Of a stretch of DNA of 59,781 nucleotides, positions 1 to 7,224 are shown piece after piece (the stretch's first letter is position 1; each line of letters opens with the position of its first letter). The position numbers and the translations under genes are program-made. Below the pieces are notes generated by a model. That model worked only from the letters and a program-made list of their open reading frames with translations. It searched no databases and was not told the DNA's origin. The stretch is from CAVVIO01 sp963748095 (GTDB lineage: Bacteria > Bacteroidota > Bacteroidia > Bacteroidales > UBA10428): the NCBI GenBank assembly GCA_963748095.1, contig CAVVIO010000004.1, positions 1-59,781 of the forward strand. The letters run 5' to 3'.

Positions 1-2
1 AG

Positions 3-296
3 GGTACAGATAACTGGGATCCTCTTCCTGAACTGATTGCCAGTGATAATAATAATCAGGAAAGTATTGCCAGGTTTACTTCTGAATCTTCTGTTGACGT
101 ATATTCTTACGGTAACAGGATATATATAACCAACGTGAAATCAGGCACAATGATCAATATTTACAGCATTAATGGCATGTTGGTCAAATCGTTTGAAACA
201 AACGAAGCTGTTAATTTCAGTATGATAAAAGGCATTTGGATTGTGAAGGTAAACGCATCCGATGGCCAGAAAGCTGTTAAGGTGGTTACTCAGTGA
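3..296 (+). CDS. C-terminal end of a T9SS-sorted secreted protein (5' end outside window)
   Basis: The reading frame is open from base 3 to a TGA at 294-296, giving about 97 residues without a start, so the gene begins upstream of the window. The last 75 or so residues form a short beta-rich module: VDVYSYGNRIYITNV, then INIYSINGMLVKSF, and a final IWIVKVNASDGQKAVKVV. This layout (a strand, a Y/F-S-x-x-G turn, and an ending in K-V-V) matches the C-terminal sorting domains that send proteins through the type IX secretion system to the cell surface. The catalytic or binding part of the protein is not visible, so its function cannot be stated. A strong terminator follows 21 bases after the stop. 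Confidence 0.75.
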   Translation, partial: GTDNWDPLPELIASDNNNQESIARFTSESSVDVYSYGNRIYITNVKSGTMINIYSINGMLVKSFETNEAVNFSMIKGIWIVKVNASDGQKAVKVVTQ

Positions 297-317
297 TTAG
301 TTAGATTTAGATTATTT

Positions 318-351
318 AAGAGGATGTCCTTTGTGGGCATCCTCTTTTTTT
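318..351 (+). terminator. Rho-independent terminator of the partial T9SS gene
   Basis: AAGAGGATGTCC pairs with GGGCATCCTCTT across a short TTTGT loop (12 pairs, one G-T). A run of seven T follows. It sits 21 bases after the stop of the upstream gene. Confidence 0.85.
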
Positions 352-741
352 GGAATTTATTAACTGATTTAATAAAAGCCCCTGAAGATTTTTAAAAACT
401 TCAAGGTCATGATGTCGCTGTAGCAATTTAATAGAGCAATAAGGTTTGTAGTATTGTTACTAATTTAAGTATTACGTTATGGAATAATCCGTTAAATTTA
501 GTTGCGGAGTAATGATATTGTATTCCAATTCCTGCAATAAGGTTGTTTCAGCTTATCTGACACGGTGAAAGGCAGGTATTGAAGGTAAAACATATGAAGA
601 TGCTACAATGATTTGCACAGCCGAAGCATTGACTGCATGCAAAATCTTAAAAGTCCGGGGATTTATCTGAAGTAATATGACTTCAATCTTTCCATGCCCT
701 ATTCATCTTTCCAGCACTTGCAATACCAGCTCATGAGTTGT
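352..741. other. Intergenic stretch, no supported gene
   Basis: These 390 bases hold no convincing gene. A short open stretch at roughly 560-671 (+) reads like protein (EGKTYEDATMICTAEAL) but has no start or family match that I recognise, and a stop lies just upstream in frame. It could be a decayed gene tail. No tRNA or repeat was seen. Confidence 0.5.
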
Positions 742-1086
742 TTAATAAAAATCCGGAAAAAAAGATACCGCATTACATATCAACGAAATAAGTATGGCAT
801 GCTTATACTTGATCCTCAATATTCCTATAATCATCAGTGATTCTATAATTACAACAAACAGTTCGCCCGTTATAAGCAATAATGTCCTTTGTTTTATGAA
901 ATTCGGAAAAACAAACCACAGGTAAGGCAATGTGGCAAACGAACAGATGATTCCGGTGAATATCAGCAACAATAAATGAAAGGAGTATAACTTTTTGAAA
1001 TATAATCTGAAAAGTAAAATCAAACATATTGTCTCTATAACAATAGTATAAACAAGGGATTTGAGAAATAACAGGTGGTATGTCAT
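742..1086 (-). CDS. Small four-helix membrane protein of unknown function
   Basis: This 114-residue protein is almost entirely hydrophobic, with four predicted membrane helices at about residues 8-27, 33-56, 68-87 and 94-112. A conserved-looking segment LPYLWFVFP lies between helices 2 and 3, and an acidic GELFVVIIES opens helix 3. There is no signal peptide cleavage site, so it should sit in the inner membrane. It starts only 8 bases after the stop of the T9SS-sorted secreted protein on the same strand, so the two are probably co-transcribed, with this gene second. I do not recognise a named family. I recall similar LP-x-x-WFVFP small membrane proteins beside secreted proteins in other bacteria, but cannot confirm it here. 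The function is unknown. Confidence 0.6.
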   Translation of the reverse strand: MTYHLLFLKSLVYTIVIETICLILLFRLYFKKLYSFHLLLLIFTGIICSFATLPYLWFVFPNFIKQRTLLLITGELFVVIIESLMIIGILRIKYKHAILISLICNAVSFFPDFY

Positions 1087-1094
1087 GAATAAAA

Positions 1095-1922
1095 TTATTC
1101 TATTATGATTTTCTTTGTTTCTATGGCTTGGCCATGCCGGAACACGACAAAATAATTTCCCGGCAACAGGATGTTAAAAAGCAATCTTTCGTTTACCGTA
1201 TATGCTTTCTTGTTAAGAGTGAATTTTTGTGCCAGTTTACCCTCGGCAGAAATAATATCGATGGTGTATCTCCCGAAATAATCGTTTTGTAGAAAAACAT
1301 TCATATAATCCTTGGCGGGATTCGGAAAAAGTAGTATACCCGCAGGGATTTTCATTTCCTTCCTGTCTGAAATAACAATGGTATGACTTAATGAAGCTGA
1401 ATCCCCTTCGTATTCGAAATAGTCAACCGTCGCAGGATATCCATAAATGTATTCACGTTCTTCCTTCCATTTATAAATTACCACGTTTGTATTTGTGAAA
1501 CCGACAATCCTGTAATATTCCCTGATCACTATCAGTGCGTTTCCATCAGGTATTCTATCCCCGTAAACATTCGGGGTAATATTAGATCTTAAAGAGTGTG
1601 GATCAGTACGTGGATCAATTTCTGTAATATCTTTATCGGAAATATAGGACGTATTGACCGCATAAATTTCAATATCATTTGGAAAATAATTATCTCCCCC
1701 CTGCGTCAGACAGTTATAGGAATAAATTGTATATAATTCGGTAGGATAATTAAGTTTTGGTATTATATATTCCAGTAAAGTAATATCAGCGAAATCCTGG
1801 ATATTCGTAAACCGTATACATTTATGAACGACATGAGTAAAAGGTGGTGGCGCTAAATCGCTATAAGCCTGCTTGCTTAATAACAAAATCGTAGCTGATA
1901 ATATTAACTTTAGTAGTTTCAT
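1095..1922 (-). CDS. Secreted protein with T9SS type A sorting domain
   Basis: The protein has 275 residues. Residues 1-21 are a signal peptide (MKLLKLILSATILLLSKQAYS). The mature N-terminus begins DLAPPPFTHVVHKCIRFTN, followed by a beta-rich region of about 150 residues without a recognised enzyme motif. Cysteines at about residues 35 and 70 could form a disulfide. From about residue 197 a typical type A sorting domain begins (LFPNPAKDYMNVFL) with a late turn motif LLPGNYFVVF and a lysine-rich end, so the protein should cross the outer membrane by T9SS. It is followed after 8 bases by a small membrane protein that may work with it. The binding target or activity cannot be inferred. Confidence 0.75.
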   Translation of the reverse strand: MKLLKLILSATILLLSKQAYSDLAPPPFTHVVHKCIRFTNIQDFADITLLEYIIPKLNYPTELYTIYSYNCLTQGGDNYFPNDIEIYAVNTSYISDKDITEIDPRTDPHSLRSNITPNVYGDRIPDGNALIVIREYYRIVGFTNTNVVIYKWKEEREYIYGYPATVDYFEYEGDSASLSHTIVISDRKEMKIPAGILLFPNPAKDYMNVFLQNDYFGRYTIDIISAEGKLAQKFTLNKKAYTVNERLLFNILLPGNYFVVFRHGQAIETKKIIIE

Positions 1923-2295
1923 GTGTAATGGTTTAGATTGTCAGTTTAAAATCACATTATTAATCATATCTTTATCTTATCCTATGGTAATAAAATGATA
2001 TCAATGATAAGTAGTAATATCTTTATACGGACCGGTTTTTTATCCGCTTTGATCATTTTAATTAACAGATTATTTTTTAAATAATTTCCTGCCCGACAAC
2101 CTTATCGCTCAATATGAACTAAATATAACAGTTATTTCAGTGAAAAGCAAATCTTATGCTGGGAATGCGTTGTTAATAGTGAGTAAGTTAAGCCTGACCG
2201 CAGCCAACATGATTGTCAGTATCAAATGTATAAAAACTAAAAAACAGGAATAAAATAATTTTACTCCTGTTGTATCAATATTCAATTATGAATTT
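1923..2295. other. Intergenic region upstream of the secreted-protein gene
   Basis: This 373-base AT-rich gap should hold the promoter of the 1095-1922 gene (reading left) and it contains the terminator of the alcohol dehydrogenase at 2236-2271. I found no good TAnnTTTG box and no small gene. Confidence 0.5.
2236..2271 (-). terminator. Terminator of the alcohol dehydrogenase operon
   Basis: Read on the minus strand, AACAGGAGTAAAAT pairs with ATTTTATTCCTGTT (one mismatch) and runs into a T-rich tract (TTTTTTAGTTTTT). It lies 24 bases past the stop of the Fe-ADH gene and is its likely transcription end. Confidence 0.75.
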
Positions 2296-3474
2296 TTAGC
2301 GGTAAGCCATTTCAAAAATCTTCACCGTATCTTCGAAAGTCAGTTTATAACGGTCGAGTTCGAATAATCCGCCCATGGTTTCGCGGGCATTTTTTGCCAG
2401 GGTGGGGATCTCATCCCTGCTAATCCCGTAATCCGACATTTTAAGATTGTCGACACCACACTTCACCTGCATCTCCTTCAATGCTTCCACAAACAGATAT
2501 GGTCTCTTCGCTGCCGGGGTTGTTTCCGTATCTTTTCCCATCACTTTTGCCATCAGTGTCATCCTGTCTGGTACTTTATCGGCAAAGAATGTAAAATACG
2601 CTTCAGATAAAATAATCAGTCCGGCCCCATGAGGTAATTCCGGGTGAAAAGCGCTAAGGGCATGCTCCAGTGAATGCTCCGAAGTACAACTGGAAGTGGA
2701 TTCCACAAAACCGGATAACGTGTTGGCCAGTGCTACCTGTGTGCGGGCTTCCATGTTCGATCCGTCTTTTACGGCTGTGGGCAGATAAGTTGATAGTAAC
2801 TCAATACTTTTTAATGCATATATATCGCTGATGGTAGTGGCAATATTGGCAATCACTCCTTCGGCGGCATGAAAGAATGCATCAAAACCCTGGTAGGCAG
2901 TTAAATTTGGCGGTACGGTGAGCATCAACTCCGGGTCAACAATAGAAAGATATGGAAAGGTGTCGTCGTTTCCGAAACCGATCTTTTCATTTCTTTCTTC
3001 ATGTGTAATCACGGTCCAGGGGTCGGCTTCGGTGCCTGTACCGGCAGTGGTAGTAATAGCAATAACCGGCAGCGCACCGTTTTTAACGGGTAATCCTTTC
3101 CCTGTTCCTCCGGAAATGTAATCCCAGTAATCGCCCGGGTTTTTAGACATTACAGCAATACTTTTGGCTGAATCGATACTGCTTCCGCCACCCAGACCAA
3201 TTATAAAATCACATTTTTCGGCTTTGGCAAGGGCAGCACCCTCCATCACATGTTTCCGTATAGGATTTGGCAATATTTTATCGAAAACCACAGCGTCGGC
3301 GCTGTTTTGCTTCAGCAATTCGATGGTACGGTCGAGATATCCATTTTTTTTCATCGAAGTACCTGCCGAAATAACAATCAACGCTTTCTTTCCGGGCAAT
3401 TTTACTGTTGCAAGTTCGTTTAGCTTTCCGGCTCCGAACAATACTTTCGAAGGCATAAAATAATTCAGGTTCAT
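2296..3474 (-). CDS. Iron-containing alcohol dehydrogenase
   Basis: This 392-residue cytoplasmic protein belongs to the group III (Fe-type) alcohol dehydrogenases, which interconvert alcohols and aldehydes or ketones with NAD(P)H. Visible marks are the nucleotide-binding GGGSSIDSAK at 95-104, the TTAGTGTEAD segment at 142-151, and four metal ligands in the expected order: Asp198, His202 (DAFFH), His271 (EHALSAF) and His282 (PHGAG). Length is normal for the family (about 380-400). It resembles butanol/1,3-propanediol-type members, but the substrate cannot be fixed from sequence. It lies 20 bases downstream of mazG on the same strand, with SAM hydrolase further upstream, and ends at a good terminator. 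Confidence 0.9.
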   Translation of the reverse strand: MNLNYFMPSKVLFGAGKLNELATVKLPGKKALIVISAGTSMKKNGYLDRTIELLKQNSADAVVFDKILPNPIRKHVMEGAALAKAEKCDFIIGLGGGSSIDSAKSIAVMSKNPGDYWDYISGGTGKGLPVKNGALPVIAITTTAGTGTEADPWTVITHEERNEKIGFGNDDTFPYLSIVDPELMLTVPPNLTAYQGFDAFFHAAEGVIANIATTISDIYALKSIELLSTYLPTAVKDGSNMEARTQVALANTLSGFVESTSSCTSEHSLEHALSAFHPELPHGAGLIILSEAYFTFFADKVPDRMTLMAKVMGKDTETTPAAKRPYLFVEALKEMQVKCGVDNLKMSDYGISRDEIPTLAKNARETMGGLFELDRYKLTFEDTVKIFEMAYR

Positions 3475-3494
3475 ATATATTTATTTTAAAGTTA

Positions 3495-4269
3495 CTAATC
3501 TTCTTTTTTGGCTTCCTCCCAGATCTCGTTCATCTCATCCAGTGACATGTCCTTTAGTTTTCTGCCTACTTTCAGCGTGTTCTCTTCCAGGTAGTTGAAT
3601 CGTTTAGCAAACTTTTTATTGGTTTTTTCGAGTGCCGTTTCCGGATCCACGCCGTATAAGCGGGCCGCATTGATAATAGAAAAAAACAGGTCGCCAAATT
3701 CATTTTCCATCTTTTCCTGATCGTAATTGGCAATTTCCGTTTTCAACTCTTCCAACTCCTCTTCCACTTTGTCCCATACCTGGTCGCGTTTTTCCCAGTC
3801 GAAGCCCACGGCCCTAACCTTTTCCTGCATGCGGTTTGCTTTGATCATGGCAGGTAAAGACGGGGGAACACCTCCCAGCACCGAAGGATTTCCTTCCTGT
3901 ATCTTCAGTTCCTCCCAGTTTTCCTTTCACTATTTCATCGTCATCATTTACATCAACCGTACCAAAAACATGGGGATGCCTGAAAATGAGCTTTTCAGAA
4001 ATGGCATCGGCAACCGATTTAATATCGAAACTATTGGTCTCGGAACCGATTTTAGAATAAAATACTATGTGCAGCAGCAGATCGCCCAGTTCCTTTTTTA
4101 TTTCTTCCGGATTATTCTCAAGGATAGCATCTGCCAATTCATATGTTTCTTCTATAGTAAGATTTCTCAAACTTTCAAGGGTCTGTTTCCGGTCCCATGG
4201 ACATTTCTCACGCAATTCATCCATAATATTCAATAAACGCTCCAGTGCCGCCAGCTTCTCATTCATCAC
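3495..4269 (-). pseudogene. mazG: MazG nucleoside triphosphate pyrophosphohydrolase, broken by one extra base
   Basis: MazG hydrolyses (d)NTPs to NMP and pyrophosphate, cleaning the nucleotide pool. The first half (from 4269) carries CPWDRKQT and the metal-binding EETYE...ELGD set; the second half carries EEELEE...EFGD, so both tandem MazG domains are present. The reading frame breaks in an AAAA run (TTTT at 3919-3922 on the + strand). Dropping one A restores the expected KGNWEELK segment and a continuous protein of about 257 residues, the usual MazG length. As given, translation from the normal start would stop near 3814. A one-base sequence error is the simplest explanation; true inactivation is possible. 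It lies between SAM hydrolase (49-base gap) and Fe-ADH (20-base gap), probably one operon. Confidence 0.9.
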
Positions 4270-4318
4270 TATCCAATTTTAATAATGTATTATTCTGTTA
4301 ATGTTTTCCCTTTTCCGG

Positions 4319-5101
4319 TTACTTATCGTAAAATTTTACCCGTACAACAGATCCAGTGGAAAGGTTTAACAGATCGGCTGCATTCCCGTTGTTTATGCCA
4401 ACCTCAAGCAAGTCAGCCGTGTTGAAAAGGGCAAACAATTCACCTACAGATGTCTGATTGTAATAGGTATTTATCCGGTCTACCCGGTAGTGGTTACTTT
4501 GTATAAGAATATCAAAACGTCTTTTTTTACCGATTTGTTCAAAGAGATCCTTTGTAATATTGGTAACAGCATTCTGATAGGAATCAATATATATCACGCT
4601 TCCGTTAATTACCGATTCGTCTATGGCCGGTAACATTGGGACCTGTTTGTTCAGTTTTTCATATTTCGGGCCGATCTCGGAATACTTTTTCCCGTTGCTC
4701 AGATCGCAGGCAACAGAGCAAAAAACTTCGAGACAGGCAAAACTGGAAACAGAAGGATAGTTCTCGTGCAGGCTGACAATTTCTTCCGGTTCCTCATCAA
4801 GCAGTAGTCCAAAAATTCCATTATCGGCAGTAATAAAATGATGTTCCCGTGAGCGTAACAGCACATGCGGTGTCTTCTCAGAAGCTTCATCTTTTACTGC
4901 AATGAGGTGTATAGTTCCGTCAGGAAAATTCAGGTAACTGTTTTTCAGGACAAAGGCAGCCTGAGACAGATTAAACGGTGGTATCTGGTGTGAGATATCT
5001 ACCACGGCAGATCCGGGACATGAATTTAAGATCTTGCCTTTAACGGCAGCCAGGTAATAATCATTGTTTCTCCAATCGCTTGTCAGGGTAATAATAGGCA
5101 T
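4319..5101 (-). CDS. S-adenosyl-L-methionine hydrolase (adenosine-forming), DUF62 family
   Basis: This 260-residue protein belongs to the SAM hydroxide adenosyltransferase family, which splits S-adenosylmethionine into adenosine and methionine using water. The family start is clear (MPIITLTSDWRNNDYYLAAVKG), followed by GSAVVDISHQIPPFNL, the HLIAVKDE strand, and FITADNGIFGLLL, which lines the adenosine pocket. The C-terminal domain from about residue 165 contains IYIDSYQNAVTNI and the ending GSVVRVKFY, as in family members. Length is typical. It is first in a likely operon with mazG and an alcohol dehydrogenase, and it is divergent from phoH across about 100 bases. The chlorinase/fluorinase activities of distant relatives are unlikely here because the gene sits in an ordinary housekeeping setting. 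Confidence 0.88.
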   Translation of the reverse strand: MPIITLTSDWRNNDYYLAAVKGKILNSCPGSAVVDISHQIPPFNLSQAAFVLKNSYLNFPDGTIHLIAVKDEASEKTPHVLLRSREHHFITADNGIFGLLLDEEPEEIVSLHENYPSVSSFACLEVFCSVACDLSNGKKYSEIGPKYEKLNKQVPMLPAIDESVINGSVIYIDSYQNAVTNITKDLFEQIGKKRRFDILIQSNHYRVDRINTYYNQTSVGELFALFNTADLLEVGINNGNAADLLNLSTGSVVRVKFYDK

Positions 5102-5107
5102 TTACTC

Positions 5108-5119
5108 CAAATATATTTG
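5108..5119. promoter_or_regulatory. Symmetric TAnnTTTG-like box in the divergent region
   Basis: CAAATATATTTG is a perfect palindrome that reads as TATATTTG, the Bacteroidota -7 element, on both strands. It sits 7 bases before the SAM hydrolase start and 82 bases before phoH. No matching TTTG at -33 was found on either side, so this is only a candidate. Confidence 0.3.
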
Positions 5120-5201
5120 TAACTTTCTTTTTGGTATGGTTTTGTAAAAAAAATGAACTTATTTTGTAGAGGTTAAAAATAAGCAATATTATGTAAAATC
5201 T

Positions 5202-6146
5202 ATGATAGAAAAGACGCTATATTTAGAGGGGGTTGAGCCGTTGATCATTTATGGAGTAAATAATTCGAATGTGGAAAGGTTGCAATCTCATTTTCCCCGT
5301 CTTAAAATCATAGCCCGTGGAAATGAAATAAAAGTATTGGGTGAGCCTTCCGAAATTAACGTATTTGAAGAAAAAATCGATCATTTGATTGAACTGGTAC
5401 ATGATAAAAATTCCCTTACAACCGAAGATATTGAAGAAGTTATTTTTTCCGATGAGCGCCCTGTCCTTCCTTCGAAAAATATGCCGGATGATGTACTTAT
5501 CTTCGGTAACCATGGAAAAGTAATCAAGGCAAAGACTATTAATCAGAGTAAACTGGTTGATGAATACAAAACCAACGACCTGCTGTTTGCTGTCGGGCCC
5601 GCTGGTTCTGGAAAAACCTATACCGCCATAGCTTTGGCGGTAAGGGCTCTTCGAAACAAGGAAGTCCGAAAGATAATCCTGACCCGTCCGGCGGTGGAAG
5701 CCGGAGAAAATCTTGGTTTTTTACCCGGCGACCTGAAAGAAAAGCTGGATCCTTACCTGCAACCATTGTACGATGCCCTGCATGATATGATCCCTCCAAA
5801 AAAATTAATTTCGTATCTTGAAGAAGGAACTATTGAGATTGCTCCGCTGGCGTTTATGCGCGGTAGAACGCTGGGCGATGCTTTTGTTATTCTCGATGAA
5901 GGGCAGAATACCACCGTTAACCAGCTTAAGATGTTTCTTACCCGGATGGGAAAGAATGCTAAGTTTATTGTTACTGGTGATGTCACACAAATTGATCTCC
6001 CCAAAAAACAACATTCAGGATTATTAATAGCACTGGATATTTTAAAAGATATAAAAGGTGTATCTGCAATATATTTCGATACACGCGATATTATCAGGCA
6101 CCGGTTGGTGAAACACATTGTAGATGCTTACGAAAACAAAATATAA
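5202..6146 (+). CDS. phoH: PhoH family ATPase/RNA-associated protein
   Basis: PhoH proteins are cytoplasmic P-loop ATPases linked to RNA metabolism and, in some bacteria, phosphate stress; the precise role is unsettled. The protein has 314 residues, normal for the family. Residues 1-80 form a small KH-like N-terminal domain (IYGVNNSNVERLQ). The Walker A loop is GPAGSGKT at about 132-139, followed by RPAVEAGENLGFLPGDL, a strong family signature, and a Walker B FVILDEGQN at about 227-235. The sensor segment FIVTGDVTQIDLP is intact. It is separated from purC by 29 bases on the same strand and is probably co-transcribed with it. Confidence 0.93.
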   Translation: MIEKTLYLEGVEPLIIYGVNNSNVERLQSHFPRLKIIARGNEIKVLGEPSEINVFEEKIDHLIELVHDKNSLTTEDIEEVIFSDERPVLPSKNMPDDVLIFGNHGKVIKAKTINQSKLVDEYKTNDLLFAVGPAGSGKTYTAIALAVRALRNKEVRKIILTRPAVEAGENLGFLPGDLKEKLDPYLQPLYDALHDMIPPKKLISYLEEGTIEIAPLAFMRGRTLGDAFVILDEGQNTTVNQLKMFLTRMGKNAKFIVTGDVTQIDLPKKQHSGLLIALDILKDIKGVSAIYFDTRDIIRHRLVKHIVDAYENKI

Positions 6147-6175
6147 AAATTGAAAACTATAAAACTTCAACCATT

Positions 6176-7120
6176 ATGCAAGCAATAACCGGAACAAATT
6201 TTCATTTTAAAAATCAATTGGGTAAATACACCGGCAAAGTACGGGATGTGTATAACATAAATGATGATTACCTGGTAATGGTGGTAACCGATCGTATATC
6301 TGCATTCGATGTGGTACTCCCCAAGGGCATTCCATACAAGGGTCAGGTGCTGAACCAGATCGCATCGGGATTTCTGGATGCCACTGCAGATATTGTTCCA
6401 AACTGGAAAATTGCAAGTCCCGATCCCATGGTAACAGTGGGACATTTTGCCCAACCCTATAAGGTAGAAATGGTGATCAGGGGATATCTTACCGGTCATG
6501 CCTGGCGGGAATACAACTCGGGCAAAAGAACATTATGCGGCATACCGCTTCCTGACGGAATGAAAGAAAACCAGAAATTTGAAAAACCGATCATCACTCC
6601 CACTACCAAGGCTGATGAAGGGCACGACCTCGATATCTCCAGGCAGGAAATACTGGATCAGGGGCTGGTGAACGAAGCGGATTATGCATTACTTGAAAAA
6701 TACACATACGGACTTTTTGAACGGGGAACTAAAATGGCAGCCGAAAAAGGACTTATACTGGTAGACACCAAATATGAATTCGGAAAAAAAGATAATATCA
6801 TTTACCTGATCGATGAAATTCATACACCCGATTCTTCCAGGTATTTTTATGCAGAAGGATATGAAGAACGCCTGGCTAAAGGAGAAAAACAGAAACAGCT
6901 ATCAAAAGAATTTGTACGCCAGTGGTTAATCGAACGTAACTTCCAGGGGAAAGAGGGACAAGCGATGCCTGAAATGTCCGATGAATTTGTAAAAGAAGTT
7001 ACTGAAAGATACATCGAACTTTTTGAGAGCATCACAGGAGAAAAGTTCCAGAAAGAGGATACCTCCGATATTCTGAAAAGGATCGAAAACAATATTAATC
7101 AGTTCCTGACGAGTTTGTGA
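6176..7120 (+). CDS. purC: Phosphoribosylaminoimidazole-succinocarboxamide synthase
   Basis: PurC (SAICAR synthetase) joins CAIR and aspartate using ATP in de novo purine synthesis. This 314-residue form begins with the ATP-binding KYTGKVRDVYNI, then VVTDRISAFDVVLP, both hallmarks of the family. VRGYLTGHAW-like (VIRGYLTGHAWREY) and TTKADEGHDLDIS complete the active site, and LVDTKYEFG follows. Length matches the longer (about 290-315 residue) PurC type rather than the short enterobacterial form. It lies 29 bases after phoH. No other purine genes are nearby, so this is not a purine operon. Confidence 0.95.
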   Translation: MQAITGTNFHFKNQLGKYTGKVRDVYNINDDYLVMVVTDRISAFDVVLPKGIPYKGQVLNQIASGFLDATADIVPNWKIASPDPMVTVGHFAQPYKVEMVIRGYLTGHAWREYNSGKRTLCGIPLPDGMKENQKFEKPIITPTTKADEGHDLDISRQEILDQGLVNEADYALLEKYTYGLFERGTKMAAEKGLILVDTKYEFGKKDNIIYLIDEIHTPDSSRYFYAEGYEERLAKGEKQKQLSKEFVRQWLIERNFQGKEGQAMPEMSDEFVKEVTERYIELFESITGEKFQKEDTSDILKRIENNINQFLTSL

Positions 7121-7224
7121 AATTAATTTTCAAAAACAACAAAAAATTGAGTATTTTCACCCGGTTTTAGTATAAAAAAATATCCCGGATGGAAATCCAT
7201 GTCAGAACAACATTAGTGGAAAAG

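Noticed and set aside
560..671. Protein-like stretch (EGKTYEDATMICTAEAL) in the first intergenic region
   Set aside because: No start, an in-frame stop just upstream, and no family that I can name. It is too short to call a pseudogene.
3727..4236. 169-codon open frame on the + strand opposite mazG
   Set aside because: It is a shadow of mazG. MazG motifs on the minus strand are decisive.
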